Assembly: GCA_030432295.1 (NCBI GenBank)
Contig: JAUIHI010000007.1
Location: 124,001-188,000 of the forward strand
Source of the DNA: Anaerolineae bacterium
GTDB lineage: Bacteria; Chloroflexota; Anaerolineae; Caldilineales; Caldilineaceae
Direction: 5' to 3'
DNA: 64,000 nt
Part shown: positions 32,935-40,358 of the stretch, one piece after another
How the letters are laid out: every line of letters begins with the position of its first letter
How positions within the stretch are numbered: the first letter of the stretch is position 1
The notes under the pieces: generated by a model
Databases searched by the model: none
What the model was told of the DNA's origin: nothing
Seen by the model: the letters and a program-made list of their open reading frames with translations, nothing else
Position numbers and translations under genes: made by a program

Positions 32935-33963
32935 TCACACCCTATGCAATCTGGCCGCAGCCGCCAGCAGTTCACCCACATCCGCCTCCCCTCCCGGCGC
33001 GGGGCCGAAGGGATCGCTGACGCTTGCCGGGTCCGCGCTGAGGGTGCGCAGGGTGGTGAGGACGCAGTGGGGCAGCACCTCCAGATTGTAGCCCCCTTCC
33101 AGCGTTGCCACCAGCCGCCCGCCGCAGAGTTCGTCGGCCAGCCCCATCAACTCCGCCACCAGCGCCGCGTAGCCCGTCACACTCAGCCGCTCCTGGGCCA
33201 GCGGATCCATCCAGTGCGCGTCGTAGCCCGCGGAGAGCAGAATCAGCTCCGGCTGGAAGCGGCGGGCAATCGGCGCGAGCACCTGCCGGAAGGCGGCCAG
33301 ATAACCCCCATCCCCCACGCCGGGCGGGAAGGGGACATTGACGGTATACCCCTCGCCCTGCCCTGCGCCCGTCTCGTCAAGCGCGCCGCTGCCGGGATAG
33401 TAGGGGAACTGGTGGGTGTTGAAGACCAGCACAGACGGATCGTCCCAAAACATCTCCTGGGTTCCGTTGCCGTGATGGACGTCGAAATCGACGATCAGTA
33501 CCCCTTCCACGCCGTGGCTTTTCTGGGCGTGGCGGGCGGCAATCGCTACATTGCCAAAGAGACAGAAACCCATCCCCGTATGGGGTCGGGCGTGATGTCC
33601 CGGCGGGCGCACCAGGGCAAATCCGTTGTCGGCCTGCCCGCTCAGCACCGCATCGGTCACAGCCAGCAGTCCCCCCGCGGCCAGCAGACTGGCCTTCCAG
33701 GTCGCCCCCACCACATACGTGTCCGGGTCCACTCTGCCCCCGCCCCGGGCCGCCATCTGCTCCAACGATTCCACATATTTGGCTGTGTGTACGGCGGTGA
33801 TAGCCTCGATCGGCGCGGGGCGACTCTCCACCCGCAGCAGCCGTTCCAGAATGCCGTCTGTCTCCAGCAGATTCCACGTGCCTGCCAGCCGCGCCGAATT
33901 TTCGGGATGGCCGTAGTAGGTGTGTTGCAGGTTGAAGGGGTCGTAGGCGAGGGCGGTGGTCAT
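32935..33963 (-). CDS. Histone-deacetylase-family amidohydrolase
   Basis: A 342-residue zinc deacetylase of the AcuC/AphA/HDAC class. Seen: 'YYGHPENSARL', 'RPPGHHARPHTGMGFCLFGNVAIAARHA' (paired active-site His), 'VLIVDFDVHHGNGTQEMFWDDPSV' (zinc Asp and His), and 'LLSAGYDAHWMDPLAQERLS' (zinc Asp). These cytoplasmic enzymes deacetylate polyamines, acetoin-pathway proteins or lysines; target not predictable. The ATG at 33963 with GGAG upstream was preferred to an in-frame start that overlaps the ASCH gene. Confidence 0.93.
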   Translation of the reverse strand: MTTALAYDPFNLQHTYYGHPENSARLAGTWNLLETDGILERLLRVESRPAPIEAITAVHTAKYVESLEQMAARGGGRVDPDTYVVGATWKASLLAAGGLLAVTDAVLSGQADNGFALVRPPGHHARPHTGMGFCLFGNVAIAARHAQKSHGVEGVLIVDFDVHHGNGTQEMFWDDPSVLVFNTHQFPYYPGSGALDETGAGQGEGYTVNVPFPPGVGDGGYLAAFRQVLAPIARRFQPELILLSAGYDAHWMDPLAQERLSVTGYAALVAELMGLADELCGGRLVATLEGGYNLEVLPHCVLTTLRTLSADPASVSDPFGPAPGGEADVGELLAAAARLHRV

Positions 33964-33967
33964 CGAT

Positions 33968-34444
33968 TCACTCCGGGGCAAAGAGCAGGCGAAAACGGAC
34001 ACAGACCAGCGGCATTGTCTCTTCGGGCTGGCGTCCCAGGAGGGTACATTCGTGGGCGTAATAGCCTCCCAATGCACGCTGCCACCAGGCCAGGGAGCGG
34101 TCACCTTCGCCGTAGTCATAAGCAAAGGCTTCGTCGATGGCGTTGAAGGGACGAATGGCTACTTCGGTAATTTCGGTCACACAGAGCGGTTCGCCCTGGC
34201 CGTCGATAGTCACCTCCACATCGCCGACAACCGGCAGGGGATCGCCGCTGGCCTCGTACTCCCAGAGCAGGCCGCTGGTAACCGTCTTTACACCGTACTG
34301 CACCAGACGACCTAACGCATCGGCCATTTCAGGTGAACTACCGTAGCCGTCCACCAAGTCAGGCCAGGGATGGCCTTGGGCCGCGTCCGGGTTGGCGGCG
34401 AGATAGGCTTGCCAGAAGGCGGCGACGGCAGGTGTGAGTTCCAT
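33968..34444 (-). CDS. ASCH-domain protein
   Basis: A 158-residue protein with the ASCH (PUA-like RNA-binding) pattern: 'YGVKTVTSGLLWEYEASGDPLPVVGDVEVTIDGQGEPLCVTEITEVAIRPFNAID' (the G-K-T/K-T-S-L--y and 'v-d--g-p-ciiet' motifs), then 'EFAYDYGEGDRSLAWWQRAL' style and 'FRLLFAPE'. ASCH proteins are thought to act on RNA or as coactivators; some are ribonucleases. Four bases separate it from the deacetylase gene, so they are likely one transcript. Confidence 0.85.
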   Translation of the reverse strand: MELTPAVAAFWQAYLAANPDAAQGHPWPDLVDGYGSSPEMADALGRLVQYGVKTVTSGLLWEYEASGDPLPVVGDVEVTIDGQGEPLCVTEITEVAIRPFNAIDEAFAYDYGEGDRSLAWWQRALGGYYAHECTLLGRQPEETMPLVCVRFRLLFAPE

Positions 34445-34446
34445 AA

Positions 34447-34533
34447 TTATTTTGTGTAGGGTTGAATCGTTCGCAAACCGGGGATAAAAGCGTAGTGCTT
34501 TTGGTTGAAGTTATTGCTGTCGACGAGTATCAT
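34447..34533 (-). pseudogene. Internally deleted vapC (PIN toxin) remnant
   Basis: A 28-codon frame 'MILVDSNNFNQKHYAFIPGL...'. The first residues 'MILVDSN' are the start of a PIN toxin (first acidic Asp5); then it jumps straight to 'HYAFIPGLRTIQPY', which matches the end of VapC proteins. About 100 codons are missing in between. It starts 11 bp after the stop of the VapB-like gene, as a vapC would. Toxin activity must be lost. Confidence 0.72.
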
Positions 34534-34544
34534 TCTTGAATCAC

Positions 34545-34856
34545 TCAGCGCTGTTCTGCCTGCTGGCGCAACTCTCGCGCGTAAATAGAGCTGTCGCTGA
34601 TGTCAGTTCTGTCCCGCCACATACCCAGCAGACCGGAACGGCGTATATCCCCTATGGTCAGACGAGCGATCGGTGCTGAATTGGTGGGTTGGGTTTGCCC
34701 AGCAATTGACGCAGGCTGTCCTGGGTGTATTAGGGTTCCGGGAATCGGTGTTTCGCTACCTTTGTCCAATTTTTTTTGCCCCACTAATTCTATGCGCATC
34801 TCAACTTTGTGATGACTATCGGCAAAAGCGTCCATCTGAACGATTTTAGACGTCAA
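34545..34856 (-). CDS. VapB-like antitoxin left without an intact toxin
   Basis: A 103-residue protein. The C-terminal 'LTIGDIRRSGLLGMWRDRTDISDSSIYARELRQQAEQR' is the toxin-binding end typical of VapB-like antitoxins. The first 75 residues are Ser/Pro/Thr-rich and lack an obvious DNA-binding domain, so the N-terminus may have been rebuilt. The ATG overlaps the ABC-3C ATPase 3' end by 11 bp, which would couple it to that operon. The partner toxin downstream is reduced to 28 codons. Confidence 0.7.
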   Translation of the reverse strand: MTSKIVQMDAFADSHHKVEMRIELVGQKKLDKGSETPIPGTLIHPGQPASIAGQTQPTNSAPIARLTIGDIRRSGLLGMWRDRTDISDSSIYARELRQQAEQR

Positions 34857-36687
34857 GCAAGCGGTTTGATTGTGTCAAAGCAATCTTAGCAGGTGGTAAA
34901 AACTCGAAGTTTTCATTGACGACTACGAAAAGTTGAAATACTTCACCGTAAATCTCCTCCAATTGAGCGAACTGTCGAAGGACTGTCTCATATGATTCCC
35001 TGGCAAGATTATCTTGAAGTAAAGTGTCAATGACCATAAAACTAGGAATGTAAGAGGGCGATTCCAAAGAAAAGCGCAGGAGGGCATAAAAATACCCCAA
35101 TATAGCTATGTTTTTCTCTGTTGCACTTTTTGCCTTGTAATTATAGCCGTCAATTTTCGGTAAATAAGCATCATCGATCTGTGTCTCTGTCTCTGGGAAA
35201 AATTGAGCGTAGAATTGCTGAAAAAACTGCTTGAACGAGAGAAGCTTGTATTCCGCTTGTCTTTCTTGTTCGGCAATTTCTTGTTTTTGCTTCCGTATAT
35301 CCATTAACCTTTGCTGGATGTCTTGTAGAGATTCTTGCATCTTCTGAATCTGCGAACGCCATCGAGACTGCATGCGTAGTTGATTTTTCTCACTATCCAA
35401 TTTGGTCAGCGTTTGATTGAGGAGAACGATATTGCTTATTGCTGGTGAAACAAGTTCTGCCATCATCTCATCGAGAGATTGCCGCTTCTGATTCAGTTCG
35501 TTTTCAATTTGGAATAGGTTGCTGCGAATTCGTTCAATAGTTGATTCGTAGCGTTCTTGTAGTTCAGTGAGTTCTTCGAGTTGTGATTCAATTTGTTCTT
35601 CGTATAAATTCAGATCACCTATATTATCGGTATGTTCTGCCAGCGGACGTCCACAAACGCTGCAGATCGATTCAAGTTCCTTCATTTTCATTTCATCAGT
35701 TATGACCTGAAGGCATCGTGGACATTGTTCGAATTCAAACGAAGCCATTTGATTCACGGACGCTCGCACTCTGGTTGCTTTATCTAAGTCTTCGGCTAAC
35801 TGATTGTCCAACTCTCTATATGACTGCAATGTCTGAGTAGAAAAGTATAATTCTTGCTTTTGATTGGCTACGGTTTCTTCCAATGAAACGACTTCATCGC
35901 GCAAAGGGTTCGCGTAACTTGATGAAGCTTGTATATGTTGCTGAATTGTTGCCAGTTGATTTTCAATCTGCAAATACTCCTCATCAATTTGGCGTAGGCG
36001 GGCATTAATTTCGCTGGGATGGAGAATTTCTACCTCGCCCAGGAACCGATTTAGGTATTCAATCTCCTGCTCTCCCTCTTTCCTTCTTTTCAACAATTCA
36101 TCTTCTTTGACGAGGGTATCATAAAAATTTGGCGCACTTATACCTGTCAATAGCTTGAATAACGGGGCGCGATCTTTGTCAGAAAGGTTTGCTTGGATTT
36201 TCGAAAACCCCTTTGCCTGATCAATATGCAAACTGTCGTATACATCATTAAAACTGATGGATTTTTCACGGCCATACTCATCGATGACGCTTACTATAGG
36301 AATGCCGAGTCGCTGCAATAAAAAATCAGACATTTCGCCGCGAAGCAATGTGGTTGTAGGTAGAAATATGTCATCAACTCTACCAGAATAGACGACTAAT
36401 TCTTGTGAACCATAAAACTTACGATCAATCGTGTATGGAGTTCCATTAATTTCTACTTCCAGTACAAGCTTTTCACATTCGCTTATCTCAGGAATGAAAT
36501 CCCGAATATTGAGGTTTGCACCCAGTCCGAACTCAAAGAGTTTAAGCAGTGTCGTGCGTCCCGTGCTGTTCTCGCCGCGAATAACATTTAGTCCCTTACT
36601 GAATTTGGTTGCCGGCAAAGCAAGCCCACCACCTTTGCGGCTTACGCGGATTTCTGTGATCACCAAGTTGGGAGAATTTTCATTCAT
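34846..36687 (-). CDS. ABC-3C system SMC/Rad50-like ATPase with Arg in Walker A
   Basis: A 613-residue ATPase. Head N-half: 'ITEIRVSRKGGGLALPATKFSKGLNVIRGENSTGRTTLLKL'; the P-loop (38-46) reads GENSTGRTT, with Arg44 where Lys is expected. Coiled coil about 195-320 and 355-480, interrupted by 'CPRC' (322-325) and 'CSVC' (342-345), a probable zinc knuckle. Head C-half: 'KSATEKNIAILGYFYALL' (signature-like, 520-537) and 'FMVIDTLLQDN' (Walker B Asp554, no following Glu). Composition is AT-richer than the flanks. It overlaps the middle-component gene by 8 bp; predicted to be the sensor/motor of an antiphage system. Confidence 0.85.
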   Translation of the reverse strand: MNENSPNLVITEIRVSRKGGGLALPATKFSKGLNVIRGENSTGRTTLLKLFEFGLGANLNIRDFIPEISECEKLVLEVEINGTPYTIDRKFYGSQELVVYSGRVDDIFLPTTTLLRGEMSDFLLQRLGIPIVSVIDEYGREKSISFNDVYDSLHIDQAKGFSKIQANLSDKDRAPLFKLLTGISAPNFYDTLVKEDELLKRRKEGEQEIEYLNRFLGEVEILHPSEINARLRQIDEEYLQIENQLATIQQHIQASSSYANPLRDEVVSLEETVANQKQELYFSTQTLQSYRELDNQLAEDLDKATRVRASVNQMASFEFEQCPRCLQVITDEMKMKELESICSVCGRPLAEHTDNIGDLNLYEEQIESQLEELTELQERYESTIERIRSNLFQIENELNQKRQSLDEMMAELVSPAISNIVLLNQTLTKLDSEKNQLRMQSRWRSQIQKMQESLQDIQQRLMDIRKQKQEIAEQERQAEYKLLSFKQFFQQFYAQFFPETETQIDDAYLPKIDGYNYKAKSATEKNIAILGYFYALLRFSLESPSYIPSFMVIDTLLQDNLARESYETVLRQFAQLEEIYGEVFQLFVVVNENFEFLPPAKIALTQSNRLLDV

Positions 36688-37321
36688 ACTTTTGCTCTTG
36701 TTTTGTAACAGGAATTATTTGCCGTTGTGGTAATCTCACAACTTCAGGAAAGTGGCGGTAGATAAAATCCTTTATCTCACTTCCTAAAAGATCACCAAAT
36801 AACTTCTTGACGATACGGCAACGCTCAACCAGTACCGAAAATTCTTGCTGCTCGCTCAGTTTTCCAGCGAGTTGAACTCCTGCTTCGGTCAACAGGAAAC
36901 TATCCATATTTCTTTTCTGTTGAACTGCGATTAAGCTTTTGCCACTCAAGTACGCAAGCACAAGATAATATTTCTGATCCCACGGTCCATACCTGTAGCG
37001 AATCATTTGGGACTCAATAGTAGGACTTACTTGGATAATCTTCTTGATTTCTTCTACAACAGTTTGCTTGCCTTCTATTTCCGCCGCTCTTAGCAAATAC
37101 GTTGGATAGCGCACAAAAAAGTCTAGCTTGGCAAGTTTTGTGCGTCCGTCAATTCCGGGCTTTCCAGCCCAGTTAATGAGTAATATCAGCCGTGTTGCGT
37201 GGAATGGGATGTTATCGTCGAGAAGAAACAAAGACGCGGGGGGACGATTCGTGGTTGCCCCAAATTTGTTGGCTGAATCCAGTAATTTTTTAGGTGCGCT
37301 TGGAGGGTGTGGGTGGGTCAT
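36680..37321 (-). CDS. ABC-3C system middle component
   Basis: A 213-residue protein. The core 'FHATRLILLINWAGKPGIDGRTKLAKLDFFVRYPTYLLRAAE' (about 53-95) is the pattern of ABC-three-component middle components: a winged-helix-like unit with 'L--LDF--RYP--L'. Then 'IESQMIRYRYGPWDQKYYLVLAYLSGKSLIAVQQ' continues as a small helical domain. It is thought to link ATPase and effector. Four-base overlap with the effector gene and eight-base overlap with the ATPase gene make a tight operon. Confidence 0.82.
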   Translation of the reverse strand: MTHPHPPSAPKKLLDSANKFGATTNRPPASLFLLDDNIPFHATRLILLINWAGKPGIDGRTKLAKLDFFVRYPTYLLRAAEIEGKQTVVEEIKKIIQVSPTIESQMIRYRYGPWDQKYYLVLAYLSGKSLIAVQQKRNMDSFLLTEAGVQLAGKLSEQQEFSVLVERCRIVKKLFGDLLGSEIKDFIYRHFPEVVRLPQRQIIPVTKQEQKYE

Positions 37322-38595
37322 TTCGAGTTATTCCAACAGTGCCATTCGTAATGGCATTCTGCCGTAAGTTGACACATCATTCCATGTAAATATTCCCGAT
37401 CGACATCATCAACTGGAACATTTTTGCGTTGCTGTTGGTCTGCTAGTTTCTCCAATTCATTTAGGATAGCTGCGTAGGTTTGCCCAATTTCACCACCATT
37501 CATCACTGTGTTGCGATGGCAAATGCCCCAAACTAAGTGGCGCAACTCTGCGATATATGAAGCAGCATAGCTTTGCTGCTGTCTAAATTTAATTGCAAAG
37601 AAATTCCTGCTGCTTATGAAATACTCTACAGCTTTTGGATCAATACTATTTAGTTTTTTAGTTTTCTGGCGTAAAGTACGCCTTTGTGGCTCGTCGTGTT
37701 TTTCATCAAGTACAAATTGAGTCAAATGTGCATCGATAAATGGACCAGAAATACATATCTCTATGTTGTGCGGTCTGACTTTTCGTAGCTCAATAGATTC
37801 CGCAGACGTCGCAGTAGCTGGTGGCTTCACACTTTTTCTCAAAGAATTTATGATTTCCTCATAAATTCTCGCTAAATTTGCACTATCAGCATTAATGCCA
37901 CGCATTTCTAATATCTTTTGAAGTTTACGAATATTGTTAGATTCCAAACCTGATTCACGATTATAATCGGTCAAAATACGAATATTCCAGAAAAAAGCTT
38001 CTGTTTCTGTGAGATTATTGAAACTCCAGTCCTTATCAAGTCTTGAAAGTAGAGTGTCAACACTGCTTCTATCCTTTGCATTCTGGTTACAAATTTTTTC
38101 TCCTTGAAACGTCAGTTTTTTCATATATCCTAAATCTGGAATGCGATTTCTCTTCCCCCTAGCAGACGAAAACTTATTTGTTTGGTCACTAACAAACCAA
38201 AACGAATTATTAGGTCCAAATGCATCCCTTAACTTGATGAAGTTCGTCCAGACATTACGGGACTTCAAGTCACTCAGATTCCATTGCTCAGTGGCTCGTT
38301 GTTTAACTTGATAGAATTCGTACGTGCCATTTTTTAGCCGAACGACAACATCTTCGTGGGTTTCAGATGAGACAAACTCGTATTTATCTGGATATTCCAG
38401 CATTTCTAAGCATTTTTGGGCCGCAAAGTGAAACTGGTAATCAAAACCGGAAACGGCAATTGCACCACCGTCATTGTCTTGGCGAATATCTTCTAAGTTG
38501 GGAATTGATTGTGGCTGGTGGCTTTGATTTGACATTGAGGTGGACCGAATCATCTGATATTGAAAAGAATTCTCTGAGTTTAGAGTATCATTCAT
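37318..38595 (-). CDS. ABC-3C system effector with DUF4297-like nuclease domain
   Basis: A 425-residue protein. Residues 40-100, 'DNDGGAIAVSGFDYQFHFAAQKCLEMLE' then 'YEFVSSETHEDVVVRLKNGTYEFYQVKQR', match DUF4297/Cap4-type dsDNA endonucleases: G-F-x-Y-Q helix, E-D (81-82) and Q-x-K (96-98) as the PD-(D/E)xK core. The C-terminal part (290-425, 'QTYAAILNELEKLADQQQRKNVPVDDVDREYLHGMMCQL') would contact the middle component. Predicted to cleave DNA when the ATPase senses infection (inference). First gene of the island operon; AT-rich codon use suggests acquisition. Confidence 0.83.
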   Translation of the reverse strand: MNDTLNSENSFQYQMIRSTSMSNQSHQPQSIPNLEDIRQDNDGGAIAVSGFDYQFHFAAQKCLEMLEYPDKYEFVSSETHEDVVVRLKNGTYEFYQVKQRATEQWNLSDLKSRNVWTNFIKLRDAFGPNNSFWFVSDQTNKFSSARGKRNRIPDLGYMKKLTFQGEKICNQNAKDRSSVDTLLSRLDKDWSFNNLTETEAFFWNIRILTDYNRESGLESNNIRKLQKILEMRGINADSANLARIYEEIINSLRKSVKPPATATSAESIELRKVRPHNIEICISGPFIDAHLTQFVLDEKHDEPQRRTLRQKTKKLNSIDPKAVEYFISSRNFFAIKFRQQQSYAASYIAELRHLVWGICHRNTVMNGGEIGQTYAAILNELEKLADQQQRKNVPVDDVDREYLHGMMCQLTAECHYEWHCWNNSK

Positions 38596-38620
38596 CGCTT
38601 TGTCACCAGAAAGTAGGTCA

Positions 38621-38650
38621 ATTGTAATTCAACTCTTCATTCAACGTCAA
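38621..38650 (-). promoter_or_regulatory. Putative promoter of the ABC-3C operon
   Basis: On the minus strand TTGACG (38650-38645), 18-bp spacer, TACAAT (38626-38621), 26 bp before the start codon. Upstream, tactcta occurs twice around tcga (38674-38691), a possible operator. Confidence 0.55.
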
Positions 38651-38693
38651 ACGAACTTAATCTTCACGACTGCTGTACTCTATCGATACTCTA

Positions 38694-40358
38694 TTACGCG
38701 GAAAAACGCGGACGAAAGAGCCACCCGCCATCGCCCCGAAAGCGCAGGTCGAAGTCGTCTTCCCCCGCGCCCAGCACTTGCAGACGGCTGTGACGCTGCA
38801 CTGGCCCGGCGAAGTCCACGTCCAGGGGCGCGGTCGTCTCTGCTTTCCCGCTGGGACCGGATGTGCGGGCCACGTGAAGAGTCTCCCCGTCCCACAGGAG
38901 AGTGACGCCGCCGTCGCCAACGGGCAAATCCACCAGCGCCCACCAGCCCCAGTCGTCGGGCCAGGCGCGGGCAAGGGTGAGGGTGTCCCCCAGCCAGGAG
39001 ATATTGGATATTGGGGATTGGGTATTAGAGATTGGCGCGTCGGGATCATCAATCTCTACTCTCCAATCCCCAATCGCATATTCCGCTTCGCCTTCCCAGC
39101 GGGCTTCGTTTACGCTGTCATCCGATGCGCGGGCGAGTTGGGCCGCTGCTTGCAGGGCCGCGGCAAAGTCGGCCAGGGCTGGGGGCTGATCGGTCAGTTC
39201 GTGGCGGGCGCGGATGAGTGCTTCGGCGCAGAGGCGTACAACGGGGTAGTGTTCGGCCAGGGAGAAATCGTGGGGTTGGCGGCGCAGGTGGCCGGCCAGC
39301 GCGGTCAGATAGGCCCGATTGCTGCGGGTAAGGGCGGTAGCGTCGGATTGGCTCTCCACATAAAAGGGTGGGAAGGCGGGGGGCAACTGTCCGCTGCCCT
39401 TCTCGGCCAGACGACGCAGGTGGTCCAGCAGGGAACGGCTGCGGGCTGGCTCGCAGAGGTCGAAGGCTTCTAGCAGCGGGGGAACCGACGCCAGCAGTCC
39501 ATCAGCGGGCGCGTCACCCCCGCGCAAACGCACAAGCTGGCGGGCCGCGTTCTGCTTGGCCTGGTCCAGCGCCCGATTGACTGTCGGGTCTGGCGTCCAC
39601 AGGCGGCCCCGCTGGGTGATGCGCCCCCAGACATTCTGGGTGAGATTGAAAGCCCGTTCGATGTCCCGCTGGGCCAGAAAGCCGTTCCAGGCCATCTGCT
39701 CTCCCACTTCGCTGAGCGTCAGAATCAGGGGCAGGTCCACCTGGCCCGCCACCAGCACGTGATAGAGCAGGTGGGCGCGGGATTCGTCGGGAAAGGAGAC
39801 CAGATCGGGCCGCCCCTCCGCCGCACCAAAGACCCGGGTACTCTCCGCGTTCTGCTGCTCGTGGACGCCCCGTGCCTGGCCGGGAAGGCTCTGGGCGACC
39901 AGCAGGCCATCTACCATCCGCTGCTCCAGCGGCTCGCCCCAGTCAATCTCCACGGCGATTTGCAGCAGCCGGTCCCCCTCGGCCTGACACTCCAACTGCC
40001 AGAGGACCGAGCGGTCGTCGTTGCTGCCCATCGGCGCGTAGGTGCGCTTGCTGACGATCACTCCTTCCGTGCCGTAGATCGTCTCCTGGTAGCCGGGGAA
40101 AAAACGCACAGCCAGGGGCAGCACATCCTCCACCGATTCGGCGCTGATGCCTTTGCTGGTGTAGATGGGCGCTGCGATGGAAAGGGTGATGGAGCGGGCA
40201 TAGGGCCGGTTCTGGCGGGGAAAGTCCAGGTCGTGGAGGTCGCTGTTGCGGTCGCTCTGATAGCGCACATCCGGGTTGGCGCGCAGAAAACGGGCCGCGG
40301 GGTCGATGTCGTCGTAGTCGAAGGTGTCCGGGCGGTCGAGGATGGGGCTGATATTCAC
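38694..40358 (-). CDS. Large protein of unknown function, coupled to the ABC importer
   Basis: A 554-residue protein starting at a GTG (40358) that overlaps the ABC ATPase stop by 4 bp (GTGA). The N-half is beta-rich ('ARSITLSIAAPIYTSKGISAESVEDVLPLAVRFFPGYQETIYGTEGVIVSKR'); the middle is helical and resembles an alpha-barrel glycosidase-like region ('NLTQNVWGRITQRGRLWTPDPTVNRALDQAKQNAARQLVRL'). A segment near 465-495 ('PDAPISNTQSPISNISW') is encoded by a heptamer inverted repeat (39001-39083). No signal peptide. Function is not known; possible sugar or nucleoside processing is only suggested by context. Confidence 0.72.
   Translation of the reverse strand: MNISPILDRPDTFDYDDIDPAARFLRANPDVRYQSDRNSDLHDLDFPRQNRPYARSITLSIAAPIYTSKGISAESVEDVLPLAVRFFPGYQETIYGTEGVIVSKRTYAPMGSNDDRSVLWQLECQAEGDRLLQIAVEIDWGEPLEQRMVDGLLVAQSLPGQARGVHEQQNAESTRVFGAAEGRPDLVSFPDESRAHLLYHVLVAGQVDLPLILTLSEVGEQMAWNGFLAQRDIERAFNLTQNVWGRITQRGRLWTPDPTVNRALDQAKQNAARQLVRLRGGDAPADGLLASVPPLLEAFDLCEPARSRSLLDHLRRLAEKGSGQLPPAFPPFYVESQSDATALTRSNRAYLTALAGHLRRQPHDFSLAEHYPVVRLCAEALIRARHELTDQPPALADFAAALQAAAQLARASDDSVNEARWEGEAEYAIGDWRVEIDDPDAPISNTQSPISNISWLGDTLTLARAWPDDWGWWALVDLPVGDGGVTLLWDGETLHVARTSGPSGKAETTAPLDVDFAGPVQRHSRLQVLGAGEDDFDLRFRGDGGWLFRPRFSA
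39001..39083. repeat. Heptamer-periodic inverted repeat inside the 38694 gene
   Basis: Left arm: atattgg/ggattgg/gtattag/agattgg units (39001-39034). Right arm: caatctct actctccaatcccc (39049-39074). Same design as at the purE-purK junction; here it is wholly within a reading frame, adding about 28 residues. Confidence 0.82.

Noticed and set aside
36680-37321. The middle ABC-3C gene as a stand-alone transcription factor
   Set aside because: The 'KLDFFVRYP' core and tight overlaps on both sides fit a middle component better than a regulator.
34545-38595. Reading the AT-rich island as a prophage or integrated plasmid
   Set aside because: No integrase, structural, replication or transfer genes and no flanking attachment repeats are visible there.
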